From JBAVEL01 sp049587715 (GTDB lineage: Bacteria > Bacteroidota > Ignavibacteria > UBA10030 > UBA6906): a stretch of 58,115 nt of DNA. The translations under genes were made by a program, and so were the position numbers. The notes beneath the pieces were generated by a model. The model had not been told where the DNA came from. It was given only the letters and a program-made list of their open reading frames with translations, and did not search any database. Of this stretch, positions 1 through 8,576 are shown in pieces. Position 1 is the stretch's first letter. Each line of letters opens with the position of its first letter. The stretch is from assembly GCA_049587715.1 (NCBI GenBank), contig JBAVEL010000173.1, forward strand, positions 1 to 58,115. The letters are read 5' to 3'.

Positions 1-912
1 CGATCCCACCGCCGTCCCCCTGTTCCCATCCGTGAAACAGACGTCATGAAGGGGATGCGACGTCCCGCCTGTCTGCGGTGTCCAGCTTGAGCCGCCGTTG
101 GTGGTGCGGAGGATGGTGCCCCCTTCTCCTGCGGCCGTCCCCGTGGTGGCATTGGTGAACGAGACGGCATACAGATCGTTCGTCGTCCCGCTTGTCTGTG
201 GTGTCCAGTTTGTGCCGCCATTGGTCGTGCGAAGGATCCTGCCCCCGGATCCCACGGCCGTGCCCGTGTTGATATCGGTGAAGGAGACGCCAAGGAGATT
301 GCCCGGGGTCCCGCTCATCTGCGGTGTCCAGCTTGTGCCGCCGTCAGTCGTGCGGAGAATTGCACCAACGTCTCCCACAACCGTTCCCGTATTGGCATCC
401 GTAAACGAAACGCCGTTGAGCCACCTCGTCATCCCGCTCATCTGCGGCGTCCAGATGGAGCCGCCATCGGTCGTGCGGAGAATGGTGCCCCCCGATCCCA
501 CAGCCGTGCCCGTGTTGGCATCCGTGAACGAGACGGCATAGAGATAGTTCGTCGTGCCGCTTGTCTGGATTGCCCAGTTTGCACCGCCATTGGTCGTACG
601 GAGAATGGCGCCCGCGGACCCCACCGCCGTTCCCGTGTGGGCATCCGTGAACGAGACAGCATAGAGATGATCCGTCGTCCCGCTCATCTGGAGTGTCCAG
701 CTCGTGCCGCCATTGGTCGTACGGAGAATGGTACCCTCGGATCCCACCGCCGTTCCCATAACGGCGTCGGTGAACCAGACCCCATAGAGGTTATTCCCCT
801 GGGGCAGGGGGTTCTGCCAGAACCAGCCGGATTGGGCACACGCATCGCCGGAGCCGCCGAGCGCCGGAAGGAGTATCAGGAGGAAGATCACGCCTGTCAT
901 TGTCCGGCGCAT
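1..912 (-). CDS. Exported Ycf48/BNR-like repeat protein, 3' part missing at window edge
   Basis: The reading frame is open from the ATG at 912 to base 1, so the C-terminus lies outside the window. GAGGAG lies 9 nt before the start. The N-terminus (MRRTMTGVIFLLILLPALGG then GDACAQ) reads as a signal peptide. After it come about seven copies of a 41-residue unit (123 bp) of the type LYAVSFTDANTGTAVG followed by GGTILRTTNGGTNW, which is the Ycf48-like/BNR beta-propeller blade pattern. Proteins of this build in FCB bacteria are usually secreted, often with a C-terminal T9SS sorting domain, but that end cannot be seen here. Function is unknown; a surface or extracellular propeller is an inference. 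Confidence 0.85.
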   Translation of the reverse strand, partial: MRRTMTGVIFLLILLPALGGSGDACAQSGWFWQNPLPQGNNLYGVWFTDAVMGTAVGSEGTILRTTNGGTSWTLQMSGTTDHLYAVSFTDAHTGTAVGSAGAILRTTNGGANWAIQTSGTTNYLYAVSFTDANTGTAVGSGGTILRTTDGGSIWTPQMSGMTRWLNGVSFTDANTGTVVGDVGAILRTTDGGTSWTPQMSGTPGNLLGVSFTDINTGTAVGSGGRILRTTNGGTNWTPQTSGTTNDLYAVSFTNATTGTAAGEGGTILRTTNGGSSWTPQTGGTSHPLHDVCFTDGNRGTAVGS

Positions 913-960
913 GGGTCTATTCTCCTCAAGTCCTGATGAATATGCATCTCCGCAACCGGC

Positions 961-1644
961 CTATCGGCCCGGGGGTCGCCCCACCGCCCGCAGCCGGAGT
1001 ATCACGAGCATCGGCCAGCCGGTGTATTTCTCGGCCCGCGGGTAACGGGAGGCAAACGGGGCGTCGGGGGCGTACTCGCCGATCCCCGTCAGGGAAAACC
1101 CGGCCTCCAGGGCCGCCATCACGAAATCCCCGAGCGTGTGGGCGAAGCTCCCCGGTTCCACCACACAGCCCGAGGCGGGATCGGTGAACCTTGCCCGGCT
1201 TCCGCGGAGGAACATGGCGGGGTGCATCGCCGACACCACCGCCCCTCCGCCCTCCCGCAGCACACGTCGGGCCTCGGTGAAGAACCCCGCAAGATCCCGC
1301 AGGTGCTCCAGAACCAGTCCGCTCACCACAAGGTCGAATGTGCCATCCCCGAAGGGGAGGGAATCGTGAAGATCGTGCACCAGGAAGCGGATCTCCCCGC
1401 CGGGGGCCTTCCCGCGTGCCTCCGCCAGCATCCCCTCCGAGAAGTCCACCGCCGTCACGCGGGCCCCCGCCGCAGCCAGCCGGACCGCATGCCGCCCCGT
1501 GCCGCATCCCAGGTCCAGCACATCCAGCCCGCGCACCTCACCCCATGCCTCCTCCATGAGGGGCTCTTCCAGGGCCGGGAGGGGGTTTGCGTCATGGTCA
1601 TACACCGCCGCCCAGCGGTCGTATCCTTTGCGGATGGAGCTCAC
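961..1644 (-). CDS. Class I SAM-dependent methyltransferase
   Basis: A 227-residue protein with the Rossmann SAM-binding motif LDVLDLGCGTG near residue 45, an acidic residue ending the second strand (VTAVDFS), and the post-motif LPFGDGTFDLVVSG. This is the Methyltransf_11/UbiE-like pattern. I chose the GTG at 1644 because GAGG precedes it by 8 nt and the following SSIRKGYDRWAAVYD is the usual start of this family; an upstream in-frame start at 1758 adds low-quality sequence. The substrate cannot be told from sequence. It follows the start of the repeat protein by only 48 bp, but there is no functional link. Confidence 0.85.
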   Translation of the reverse strand: MSSIRKGYDRWAAVYDHDANPLPALEEPLMEEAWGEVRGLDVLDLGCGTGRHAVRLAAAGARVTAVDFSEGMLAEARGKAPGGEIRFLVHDLHDSLPFGDGTFDLVVSGLVLEHLRDLAGFFTEARRVLREGGGAVVSAMHPAMFLRGSRARFTDPASGCVVEPGSFAHTLGDFVMAALEAGFSLTGIGEYAPDAPFASRYPRAEKYTGWPMLVILRLRAVGRPPGR

Positions 1645-1956
1645 GATGGTTTCCTCGCCCCCATTCCGATTGTTCCTCCACGACGGTGTCCAGGGATCCC
1701 GGGGCTCATGGGAGTTCCCCGCCCCCGCCGGGATTGGACGGGTGCCGGTCAGAGGCAAACACCCGGTTCCGCCGTCCCCCCGTCAGCTCCCGGGCGCCAT
1801 CCGCCGGGGCGTTCGGCCGTAACCCGCCGTAGACGAAGAGGGGGACAGAGGCGGCCGACTCATGGATGTCGCTGAGCCCCGGATTCGGGCCCCGGTTTCT
1901 TTGAGAGCGCAGGGCGCCCAATGCCACGTCTGGTGGCTTCACGGTGTTCTCCCCTC
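1645..1956. other. Intergenic, no convincing gene
   Basis: Just over 300 bp between the methyltransferase start and the YdeI-like stop. The open frames here have no recognisable domain and no good ribosome-binding site. I see no tRNA, no strong terminator and no repeat. Confidence 0.5.
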
Positions 1957-2550
1957 TCACGCGCCCGGCTTCCTCAACGTCAGCTCAGGGAGCCGCTTCC
2001 CCTGCGCCCCGAAAGAAGCCAGCTTCTCCAGGCGCCTCAGCCGGGTTTCCTCCCTTCTGGCCCTCACAATCCACCCGCAGATGGCCTTCCGGTGGGAAGG
2101 CGGCTGGGCCCGGAAGAAACCCCATGCGGCCTTGTTCTTCCTGAGTATCCGTGCGTACGGCCGGGGCAGCTCCCCGGTCCCCTCTCCATGTGAGGGAGCG
2201 TCCGGCCGGTTCTCCCTTCCCGCCCTGAAAGCCATGAGCCCGGCATGCCGCATGCGCCCTTCCCGGATGAGTGCCTGGGCGCGCCGGATGTTCACATCGC
2301 TCCAGTTGCTCCCCCTCCTCCGCGGTGTGAACCGGATGGCGTAGCTTGCCTCATCCAGACGCCTCCGGATCCCGTCAATCCAGCCGAAGCACAGCGCCTC
2401 ATCCACAGACTCGGGCCAGGTGATGCTCGTTCTGCCGGAGTCCTTCCTGTAGTATCCGACCGGCAACTCCTTCGCCCGGGCGTGGTTCCCGGCGAGCCAC
2501 CTCCGGAACTCAGCGGGCGTGCGGAAGAAGACGGGTTTCATATCGGCCAT
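1957..2550 (-). CDS. YdeI/OmpD-associated family protein
   Basis: A 197-residue protein with the hallmark blocks of the YdeI (bacteriocin-resistance/OmpD-associated) family: FFRTPAEFRRWLAGNHA near the N-terminus, WPESVDEALCFGWIDG near residue 45, and RFTPRRRGSNWSDVN near residue 72. The C-terminal half has the helical WGFFRAQPPSHRKAICGWI segment seen in the family. Its biochemical role is not established; Bacillus YdeI relatives affect antimicrobial peptide sensitivity. Length is typical. It ends in basic residues (LTLRKPGA), and the start ATG sits only 15 bp from the divergent decayed antitoxin start. Confidence 0.88.
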   Translation of the reverse strand: MADMKPVFFRTPAEFRRWLAGNHARAKELPVGYYRKDSGRTSITWPESVDEALCFGWIDGIRRRLDEASYAIRFTPRRRGSNWSDVNIRRAQALIREGRMRHAGLMAFRAGRENRPDAPSHGEGTGELPRPYARILRKNKAAWGFFRAQPPSHRKAICGWIVRARREETRLRRLEKLASFGAQGKRLPELTLRKPGA

Positions 2551-2565
2551 GCTTGGTCACCCCGC

Positions 2566-2655
2566 ATGAAACTTACCAAGGCGGTCAGCCCGATCAGTTA
2601 CCTCGAAGCTCATGCATCACAGCTGATCCGCGACATCACCACCACTCGCCGCCCT
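2566..2655 (+). pseudogene. Remnant of Phd/YefM-type antitoxin
   Basis: From the ATG at 2566 the frame reads MKLTKAVSPISYLEAHASQL followed by IRDITTTRRP. This matches the N-terminus of Phd/YefM antitoxins, which start with a similar MKLTxAVxPISYLKAHAxE block. Directly after TTRRP the homology stops and the frame enters the toxin remnant in another phase, so the C-terminal half is deleted. It is one of few plus-strand features in this part of the window. Confidence 0.65.
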
Positions 2656-2866
2656 GCAGCGCGCCTGCGGGAAACCCCGGACACTGCCTCCGCGCACCAA
2701 CGTATCCACGGAACTCCGCGCAATCGGGGTCATGGAGTTCCGGGAACTGCACTGGAAACCCTACCGCATCATCTACTCCGTCGAAACACCCGCCGTCTGA
2801 GTGCATTGCGCGTTGGACGGCCTGCGCGACATCCAGTCGATTCTGCAGGAGCGGCTTCTGCGGTAG
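2651..2866 (+). pseudogene. Remnant of RelE/ParE-type toxin
   Basis: One frame reads ELRAIGVMEFRELHWKPYRI then IYSVETPAV, an in-frame TGA at 2798-2800, and resumes VHCALDGLRDIQSILQERLL to a TAG at 2864-2866. This is the C-terminal half of a RelE/ParE toxin (typical pattern REL..KPYRIIY, then V..VLDGRRDLQ..L..RL). The 5' half is missing and the TGA replaces a sense codon. Together with the antitoxin piece it is a dead toxin-antitoxin locus with an internal deletion. Confidence 0.65.
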
Positions 2867-2981
2867 CAGGGCGCCGTCATTCGCCGATGCCCCCGGCCGT
2901 CCCGCCGGAACAGCCCTTCGCCTGTGCCTTTCCGCAGAACGGCAGGGGATGCACGCGGAAGCTGCGCGCACTGCTGAGCGC

Positions 2982-4244
2982 TCAGACACCCCCTGGTGAT
3001 GCCTTCCTGTTTGTTGCCCACCACTCTGCCCACTTCTTCCGGCTCCCGCCGAACAGGAAGCTCTTGCCTGTCAAACGGGTCAGGGCCCCAAGGCATGCCT
3101 TCTCGACTTCGCCGCCCGCGCCAAGGCAGCCAATCAGCGCATCCACTGCACGGGTGTCCTTCAGCTCGCCGAGAGATCGGGCTGCGGCACCTTTGACGGA
3201 CACGTCCGCATCCTCCAGGGCCGCGATCAGGGCCTCGACGGCGGGCGGCCCCGGGTATGCTGCGAGAAGCGGCGCTGCGGCTGCCCGCACCTCCGGGGAA
3301 TCATCACGCAACGCCCCCACGGCGGCATGGAGGACGCGACTATCCTGGAAGTTCGCCATTGCCGTCAATGCGCATTTTCGCACGCCGGCATCGCCATCCG
3401 ACAACAGGCCGGAGAGGTGTTCCAAGGCACGCGGCTCCGCGATCTTCCCGAGCGCCCACGCGGCGGAGTGGCGTACCCCTGCCGACACATCCGACAGACC
3501 GGCAATCAGGGCATCGAGGGCACGAGCATCCCGGATTGCGCCGAGGGCGCACGCCGCGCTGCTGCGGACCTCGCTGTCGGAGTCTTGCAACCCAACCAGC
3601 AAAGAGGGTACCGCCCGCTCATCTACAATCTCAGCCAGCGCATTGGCGGCACATGACCGTACGCCCGGATGGCTGTCGCTCAAAGCCTCGATAAGATCGG
3701 TCACAGCGCGCGGATCCTTCCATGAACACAACTTCAGGACTGCAGCGGCGCGCTCCCCCGGCTCAGGATCAAGCCGCATCGTTTGACGGACCGTTTGCAT
3801 CTCCTGCATTATCCTCTCGCTCAGGTGCTTCCAACGGTCATAGGCATCGATCATGCCGGAGATGGCGCGCGAGAAGACACCCTCACCGAACCCTGTCTTC
3901 AGAGCACTTGCACCGGCGAGAATCATACATAATCGCTGCTGCAGGAATCTGCCCTTCGCCTTCAGAACCGGGTCGGGATCCGTCCACATGTTGTGGCCAG
4001 GCTCCAACAGATGCTCGAGCTCTCCATACAACGACACATCGGATGCAACTCTCCCCACAAGAGCATCGTCTATTGGGTGCAGGGATGAGTGGTCGAAATC
4101 CATAGGATCAATGGTCATACCGTCCATCACGAAGGGCTCACCGACTGCCAGGAAGAACACCTGCTCGGAAGTCAAGCGCTCCACCAAGGCATCCGCTGCT
4201 CCCCTTTGCTCCGGCGAGTACTCCCTGCAAGGTTCCTCCGCCAT
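2982..4244 (-). CDS. HEAT-repeat protein
   Basis: A 420-residue protein. The N-terminal ~165 residues are acidic and helical without a recognised domain. From about residue 170 to 390 there are six or seven HEAT/PBS-lyase-type repeats of ~31 residues (pattern DSDSEVRSSAACALGAIRD, then ARALDALIAGL). The C-terminus is FLFGGSRKKWAEWWATNRK, a segment often found at the end of HEAT-repeat proteins. The ATG at 4244 is chosen because GGAGGG lies 7 nt upstream; a GTG at 4259 would swallow that site. HEAT arrays bind proteins, so a scaffold role is likely. Partners are unknown and no signal peptide is seen. Confidence 0.82.
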   Translation of the reverse strand: MAEEPCREYSPEQRGAADALVERLTSEQVFFLAVGEPFVMDGMTIDPMDFDHSSLHPIDDALVGRVASDVSLYGELEHLLEPGHNMWTDPDPVLKAKGRFLQQRLCMILAGASALKTGFGEGVFSRAISGMIDAYDRWKHLSERIMQEMQTVRQTMRLDPEPGERAAAVLKLCSWKDPRAVTDLIEALSDSHPGVRSCAANALAEIVDERAVPSLLVGLQDSDSEVRSSAACALGAIRDARALDALIAGLSDVSAGVRHSAAWALGKIAEPRALEHLSGLLSDGDAGVRKCALTAMANFQDSRVLHAAVGALRDDSPEVRAAAAPLLAAYPGPPAVEALIAALEDADVSVKGAAARSLGELKDTRAVDALIGCLGAGGEVEKACLGALTRLTGKSFLFGGSRKKWAEWWATNRKASPGGV

Positions 4245-4419
4245 TTTCTGTCCCTCCACTGTACGGTTGGAGCCTGTGTCACGCTGCCACGTCCTGCACC
4301 TTCACCCCTGACCCATCGCCATGCCATCCACATCACGCACACGGGCTGAGGACTGCACGATTCCTGCGGAGCCGTTTCTTACCACGGATTACGCGTCCCG
4401 GGCGGCCTCCTCGTGCCCC

Positions 4420-4980
4420 CTAATCATACCCTGCCTTCTTCCCCTCCACACAGGCCTTCAGCCGGAGGAGCTGAGCCCCCAGCACCGCATCCACGGCGGC
4501 AGCCGCCTTTGCCAGGTCCCCTTCGAAGTACCCCCCTACCCCGTAGGTCAGCTCCGCCGCCGTCGAATCCCCCTCCCTTCTGAAGCTCCAGGTCATGCTG
4601 CCCGCGAGTCCCGAGCCCTGGAGAGGCCCCAGGGCACCCGTCACGCGGAGCACCGAGTCGGGAGCCACGAACACCACCTCCATGTGCCGCACCCCTCCGC
4701 CGCAGGGAAGGTCCTCGCAGAAACACCCCCCGGGTCTCGCCTCCAGGCTCAGGTTCCGGGCATCCCCCGAGAACGTGTGTTGTGGATCCCACCACTCGCC
4801 GATCCGGTCCACGAGCGCCTCATACACCCGTCCCGGAACGTCCCCCACACGCACCCCGCTCTTCACAAGGAACCCGTATGGCGAGCTGCTCAGAACCTCC
4901 GCCCGAATCCCTCCCGCCGGAAGACAGAGGCACACCAGCAGCATCATGGCCATCGAGCAAGGGGCCACTCTCTTTCTCAT
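4420..4980 (-). CDS. Exported SRPBCC-domain protein
   Basis: A 186-residue protein. The N-terminus (MRKRVAPCSMAMMLLVCLCL then PAGGIRAE) is a signal peptide. The mature part resembles the SRPBCC/START-like fold (AHSA1 and polyketide-cyclase group): VPGRVYEALVDRIGEWWDP early, GGCFCEDLPCGGGVRHMEV in the middle, then SMTWSFRREGDSTAAEL and a long C-terminal helix. AAGGAG lies 5 nt before the ATG. Most SRPBCC proteins of this type are cytoplasmic, so export is notable. The ligand is unknown. Confidence 0.75.
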   Translation of the reverse strand: MRKRVAPCSMAMMLLVCLCLPAGGIRAEVLSSSPYGFLVKSGVRVGDVPGRVYEALVDRIGEWWDPQHTFSGDARNLSLEARPGGCFCEDLPCGGGVRHMEVVFVAPDSVLRVTGALGPLQGSGLAGSMTWSFRREGDSTAAELTYGVGGYFEGDLAKAAAAVDAVLGAQLLRLKACVEGKKAGYD

Positions 4981-5089
4981 GGTGTCTCCTTTTCGAATGC
5001 CCTCTCCTGTGCACCTTCCCGGATTCCCCGCAACGTCCTCGGTACCCCACCGCGCAGGATGTGTGCGTGAACATGGGGCCCCTGCGATT

Positions 5090-5500
5090 TCAGGAGATGT
5101 GCCCCGAGCATATTTTCCTCACACGTCGCACTCCGGGCTTGCCGCATGTGTACTCGTTCCAACCCCGGAAAGCCATCGCCACACCCAGGACAATGCCGAG
5201 GACTCCCACCACCCGGCGACCCGTCCCTGAAAGAGAGCTCCAGGAGACAAGCCTGTCACCCAGCCCCGTCACCAGGAGAAACAACAGCACCACCCCGACA
5301 GCCATGAGCACGATACCCGCGATTCTACCCCGTGGGGAGCCCGGGTGGCTTTCCACATCGCATTCCACACCGCTTGCATCCGTGTACCGGTGGAACACGG
5401 TCCACCCGATGTGCTTGTCGGTAGCACACGGAAGGAGAAAGAGCAGCAGGATCCCCAGGAGGATGCCGCCCGAGACAACCCAATCGAATGTCCCGTTCAT
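5090..5500 (-). CDS. Small membrane protein of unknown function
   Basis: From the ATG at 5500 (MNGTFDWVV) the protein has 136 residues and three hydrophobic segments: GGILLGILLLFLL, GIVLMAVGVVLLFLLV and VVGVLGIVLGVAMAF. Between the first and second is a soluble loop of about 40 residues with a Cys. An in-frame upstream start at 5590 would add 30 basic residues, but the region before it has no better ribosome-binding site. No family recognised. It lies in a block of membrane-protein genes (5,090-7,152) that may share a function. Confidence 0.6.
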   Translation of the reverse strand: MNGTFDWVVSGGILLGILLLFLLPCATDKHIGWTVFHRYTDASGVECDVESHPGSPRGRIAGIVLMAVGVVLLFLLVTGLGDRLVSWSSLSGTGRRVVGVLGIVLGVAMAFRGWNEYTCGKPGVRRVRKICSGHIS

Positions 5501-5667
5501 CCCTCTATGCCTCGCAACCGCCGTGTTCTCCTTCCAGAAACAGGCAAATCTCCTGATCTGGACGGCTTTCTTCCCTCCATCCCGACTCACCGACGGGAGA
5601 TGTGCAGTCTGTTCTCCTTACCACAACGCCCACCGCACGCACGGGGCTCGCAAACCCGCCTGACCGC

Positions 5668-6558
5668 TCAGGGTGCAATGCCTGCGGGCTGCCCCAGGGG
5701 GTCGGGGCCGAACCTGTTCTCGCCCACCGTTCCTCTCAGGAACCCCGCTTCCACCACGTACCAGATACTCACAAACGGGATGAAGGCAATCAGGTAGAAG
5801 AACCCCGACCTGTTCAGGTCATGGCATCGCTTCACGTTCAGGGCCACGCCGGGCCAGAGACAGACCACAACCGCCAGCCAGTAGATGGCCCCCAGTTCGC
5901 CCGTTGTAGCCAGGTCCACGACCACCGCTCCGAGCCAGACGGGCAGAAGAAGAAGGGAATAGAGCCAGTACCGGGCCCGATTGATCCTCCCCTCCAGAGA
6001 GAAAAGAACCTGCACGGGGGTCATGGGGGACTGTGCCGGCCCGTCCTCCACAACCGCTCCGCCGGATGGGGCGGCCGCGGCCTGCCTTCCGCGGTCCAAG
6101 ACGATCAGACCGATCCCCACGATCATCACCACGCCCGAGAGGTCCGACAGGAGGAGGGGGAGCATCCACTGGACCTCCAGGTCGAAGATAAAGGATCCGC
6201 CCGCGGAGTAGTCATAGATGGTCCCGACGAGGAACCACACACCCACGATCACCAGGGCCGTACGGGAGACCCCATCGCCTTGACCCCGGAGGATCTTCCA
6301 GGCGACCCGGAGAAGGAACACCATCACGACCGCGGCCCACGGCAGCCACAACAGATCGGCCACCGTGAACCCTGGTGCACCTCCTCGAGCGTCCGACGAA
6401 AGGAGGAGCGCTGCCAGTCCCCTTCCGAAGAAGAACCTCACGATCTGAAACGCCGGGCTGTATGTTTGAGGGGATTGAAAAAGGAAATAGACCTTGAGCA
6501 GCAGCCCCAGGGCTGCGCCTCCCGCAAGAAGCCGTGAGCCAATCATCCGGTTCGTCAT
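5668..6558 (-). CDS. Multi-pass membrane protein with C-terminal DUF805 domain
   Basis: A 296-residue protein. The first ~160 residues hold four hydrophobic segments with no known domain. From about residue 185 the DUF805 signature appears: LFSLEGRINRARYWLYSL, then KRCHDLNRSGFFYLIAFIPF, ending with GTVGENRFGPDPLG. DUF805 proteins are inner-membrane proteins of unknown function, usually only ~120 residues, so this is a long N-terminally extended form. GAAGGAG lies 10 nt before the ATG. Confidence 0.85.
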   Translation of the reverse strand: MTNRMIGSRLLAGGAALGLLLKVYFLFQSPQTYSPAFQIVRFFFGRGLAALLLSSDARGGAPGFTVADLLWLPWAAVVMVFLLRVAWKILRGQGDGVSRTALVIVGVWFLVGTIYDYSAGGSFIFDLEVQWMLPLLLSDLSGVVMIVGIGLIVLDRGRQAAAAPSGGAVVEDGPAQSPMTPVQVLFSLEGRINRARYWLYSLLLLPVWLGAVVVDLATTGELGAIYWLAVVVCLWPGVALNVKRCHDLNRSGFFYLIAFIPFVSIWYVVEAGFLRGTVGENRFGPDPLGQPAGIAP

Positions 6559-6636
6559 GCGTCGGATGCTCCTTCCCTCTTGAGTGTGTGTGGTGGGATT
6601 CCCCTGCCGCCGGCATGTGCGCCGGCCCCTCCCCTG

Positions 6637-7152
6637 CTACTTGATCCGCATGGAGTCGATCTGCCCCAGCACCTTCGACAGGTCCGCCGCGGACCGGGAA
6701 AACACGCTATACGTCGCCGTGTTGTTCCTGAGCACGATCACATATGACCGCAGATAGTACCAGATGCCCACCAGAACCGCTGCAAAAAGGAACCATAAGA
6801 ACACGGAGAGCACATACTCGTCTCGGTCGTATGGGCGCACGTTCGCATAGAAGATAACCGTGCTCAGCACCACAAGGAACGCAACGATCAGCAATCCGAA
6901 GGGACTGCGATATCCGAGCTGCACGGAAGATAGGCTATCAATGGGAAAGTACCGCGCGTTGTGTTGGGACCCCAGGAGCGTCTTGTTGAAGACGAGGATG
7001 CGCTTGGTCGTCACAAACAACTGCATTCTCTCGGTGAAGCTCTTTGCGTGCGACAGCGTCTCCTCGCCTGCGGCCTTCTCAATCAGAGACGGCAGGGGCA
7101 CATCCTTGTACTCGAACTCGTGCACACGGACACCGATAGGGAAGGTAAACAT
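6637..7152 (-). CDS. Membrane protein with PH-like core
   Basis: A 171-residue protein. Residues ~30-75 (ETLSHAKSFTERMQLFVTTK followed by RILVFNKT) and the end (VIVLRNNTATYSVFSRSAAD then LSKVLGQI) look like a bacterial PH-domain-like fold. It is interrupted by two hydrophobic segments at ~85-105 (LLIVAFLVVLSTVIFYA) and ~112-135 (FLWFLFAAVLVGIWYYL). The start has an AAGGAGG site 5 nt upstream. Role unknown; membrane-anchored PH-like proteins are common in uncharacterised stress operons. Confidence 0.65.
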   Translation of the reverse strand: MFTFPIGVRVHEFEYKDVPLPSLIEKAAGEETLSHAKSFTERMQLFVTTKRILVFNKTLLGSQHNARYFPIDSLSSVQLGYRSPFGLLIVAFLVVLSTVIFYANVRPYDRDEYVLSVFLWFLFAAVLVGIWYYLRSYVIVLRNNTATYSVFSRSAADLSKVLGQIDSMRIK

Positions 7153-7270
7153 GAATGCCTCCTTGTGATAGTGTGTGGATGGTGGAGATCTTCTGCCTCA
7201 GAACACTCCACCCCGCTCCCGACCCGGAACGGCCGCTGCGGGTGTTCCTCCTCGACGCCGGATAAACCGG

Positions 7271-7555
7271 TTAGCGCAGCAGCATATCACCGAACAGACC
7301 GTCGTCAAGGGCCTCGAGGACGGCCGAAATCTTGTCGCACACCGCACCGAGCCGGCGTTGCACCGGTTGTGATTCCGCGTAGTTCGCTGCGGCCGCCAAG
7401 GCGCCCGACAACTGGTCAAGATCACTCAATGTGCATCGGCACACAACATTCCCCCCCTCCACCTCTGCAGACTTCAGAACTTTCTCCATCTCCCTATCCA
7501 GGACATCTTGTCTCAGGATGAGGTCGCGTTCCCCCCGTGTCCGGCGGAGCTCCAC
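7271..7555 (-). CDS. Hypothetical protein, start uncertain
   Basis: The C-terminal 90 residues (RQDVLDREMEKVLKSAEVEG, then LSDLDQLSGALAAAANYAES) look coding: helical and charged with heptad-like spacing. The only usual start is a GTG at 7555 and it lacks a clear ribosome-binding site. The same frame stays open upstream to a TAG at 7703-7705 and includes the basic stretch TRKRKKKQPEDIV, but no ATG. The gene may use an unusual start or be 5'-truncated. No family recognised. Confidence 0.45.
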   Translation of the reverse strand: MELRRTRGERDLILRQDVLDREMEKVLKSAEVEGGNVVCRCTLSDLDQLSGALAAAANYAESQPVQRRLGAVCDKISAVLEALDDGLFGDMLLR

Positions 7556-7715
7556 GATGTCCTCCGGTTGCTTCTTCTTCCGCTTGCGTGTTGTCCTGAG
7601 AGACCTTCCTTGTTGTCTGGGATGGAACTCTGCAGCATCATTTTTTCCCGTCCCGATCGGGCCCGCCTGCCCTTCCGCAGACGTCTTGCAGCCCGATCCG
7701 AGCTACCGCGTCTTC

Positions 7716-8321
7716 TTAGCCGGCGAGGCTGGATCTCCCCGCCCAGAACTTGTTCCAGCGATCCAGGATCGCCCTGCGTGCCTTGATGTCCCGTTCATGC
7801 TTCAAGGCCCCAAATGTGGAAACATACTCCGCCTTCACGCGGCGGAATCGGTCCGTCTCAAGTTCCCCCGCAATCCACGCACGCTCCTCCTCCGACAGAA
7901 CCGGGACGAATTCCCCCGGGGTCTCCGTCATGTACCCGGGCGTCACCCAATTGGAGCAATGCCAGATCTCCTCCGCCTTGACCGGCGTTCCAAGCAGCTC
8001 CGGCAGCAGGTAGATGTTCTGAATCATCGTCTCAAGCAGCTTCTCACGCGCCCCGTCCCTGTCTCCGGACCGGTAGAGGGCCAGAGTCCAGAACAGGTAG
8101 TGAATCGGTTCCCCGCAATCATCCCCGCATGCCCGTTCGTACCAGGCATAGTGCTCCAGTGCTGCCGCAAGATCCCCACACTGGACAAAGAGAGGCCCGA
8201 TCAGGTACCTCTTGCCGGCCCCATCATCGACGGCACCATGCGCCTTCTCCTCGTTCGCCAGCAGCCGGCGGAGCCTCACCGCGCGGGTTCGGATCTTCTT
8301 CAGGGCGTCGGGTGTAAGCAT
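7716..8321 (-). CDS. TPR-like hypothetical protein
   Basis: About 201 residues from the ATG at 8321 (MLTPDALKKIRTRAVRLRRL); a start 12 codons upstream is possible. The middle is all-helical and includes CGDLAAALEHYAWYERA and LFWTLALYRSGDRDGAREKL, two tetratricopeptide-like helical pairs. The C-terminal half has many charged and aromatic residues. No catalytic motif and no signal peptide. Function unknown. Confidence 0.65.
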   Translation of the reverse strand: MLTPDALKKIRTRAVRLRRLLANEEKAHGAVDDGAGKRYLIGPLFVQCGDLAAALEHYAWYERACGDDCGEPIHYLFWTLALYRSGDRDGAREKLLETMIQNIYLLPELLGTPVKAEEIWHCSNWVTPGYMTETPGEFVPVLSEEERAWIAGELETDRFRRVKAEYVSTFGALKHERDIKARRAILDRWNKFWAGRSSLAG

Positions 8322-8576
8322 GGGAAGGTTGCCCCCGTTCTGTGGACACAGAGTCAAGCCGGTACTCCTCGGCTCAGTCTAAACGCCATTGGTGGTTTGC
8401 AACCGGGTGACGATTGGCGGCGCTCCCGGTCGGAGAACACCTTCAGGCACTCGACGGCTTGTGAGCGGGTTTCCTCAGAGGAATCCACTCCGATTAATCC
8501 CTCAACCTGCCGTCGGCGGCCGCCCGGCGAGATGAGGAGCGACCTATGATCCAACCAGCAGGGGCGGTCCGGTGGC

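Noticed and set aside
1706..1960. Minus-strand open frame of 84 codons between methyltransferase and YdeI genes
   Set aside because: Composition typical of non-coding GC-rich DNA and no recognised family; overlaps the YdeI stop.
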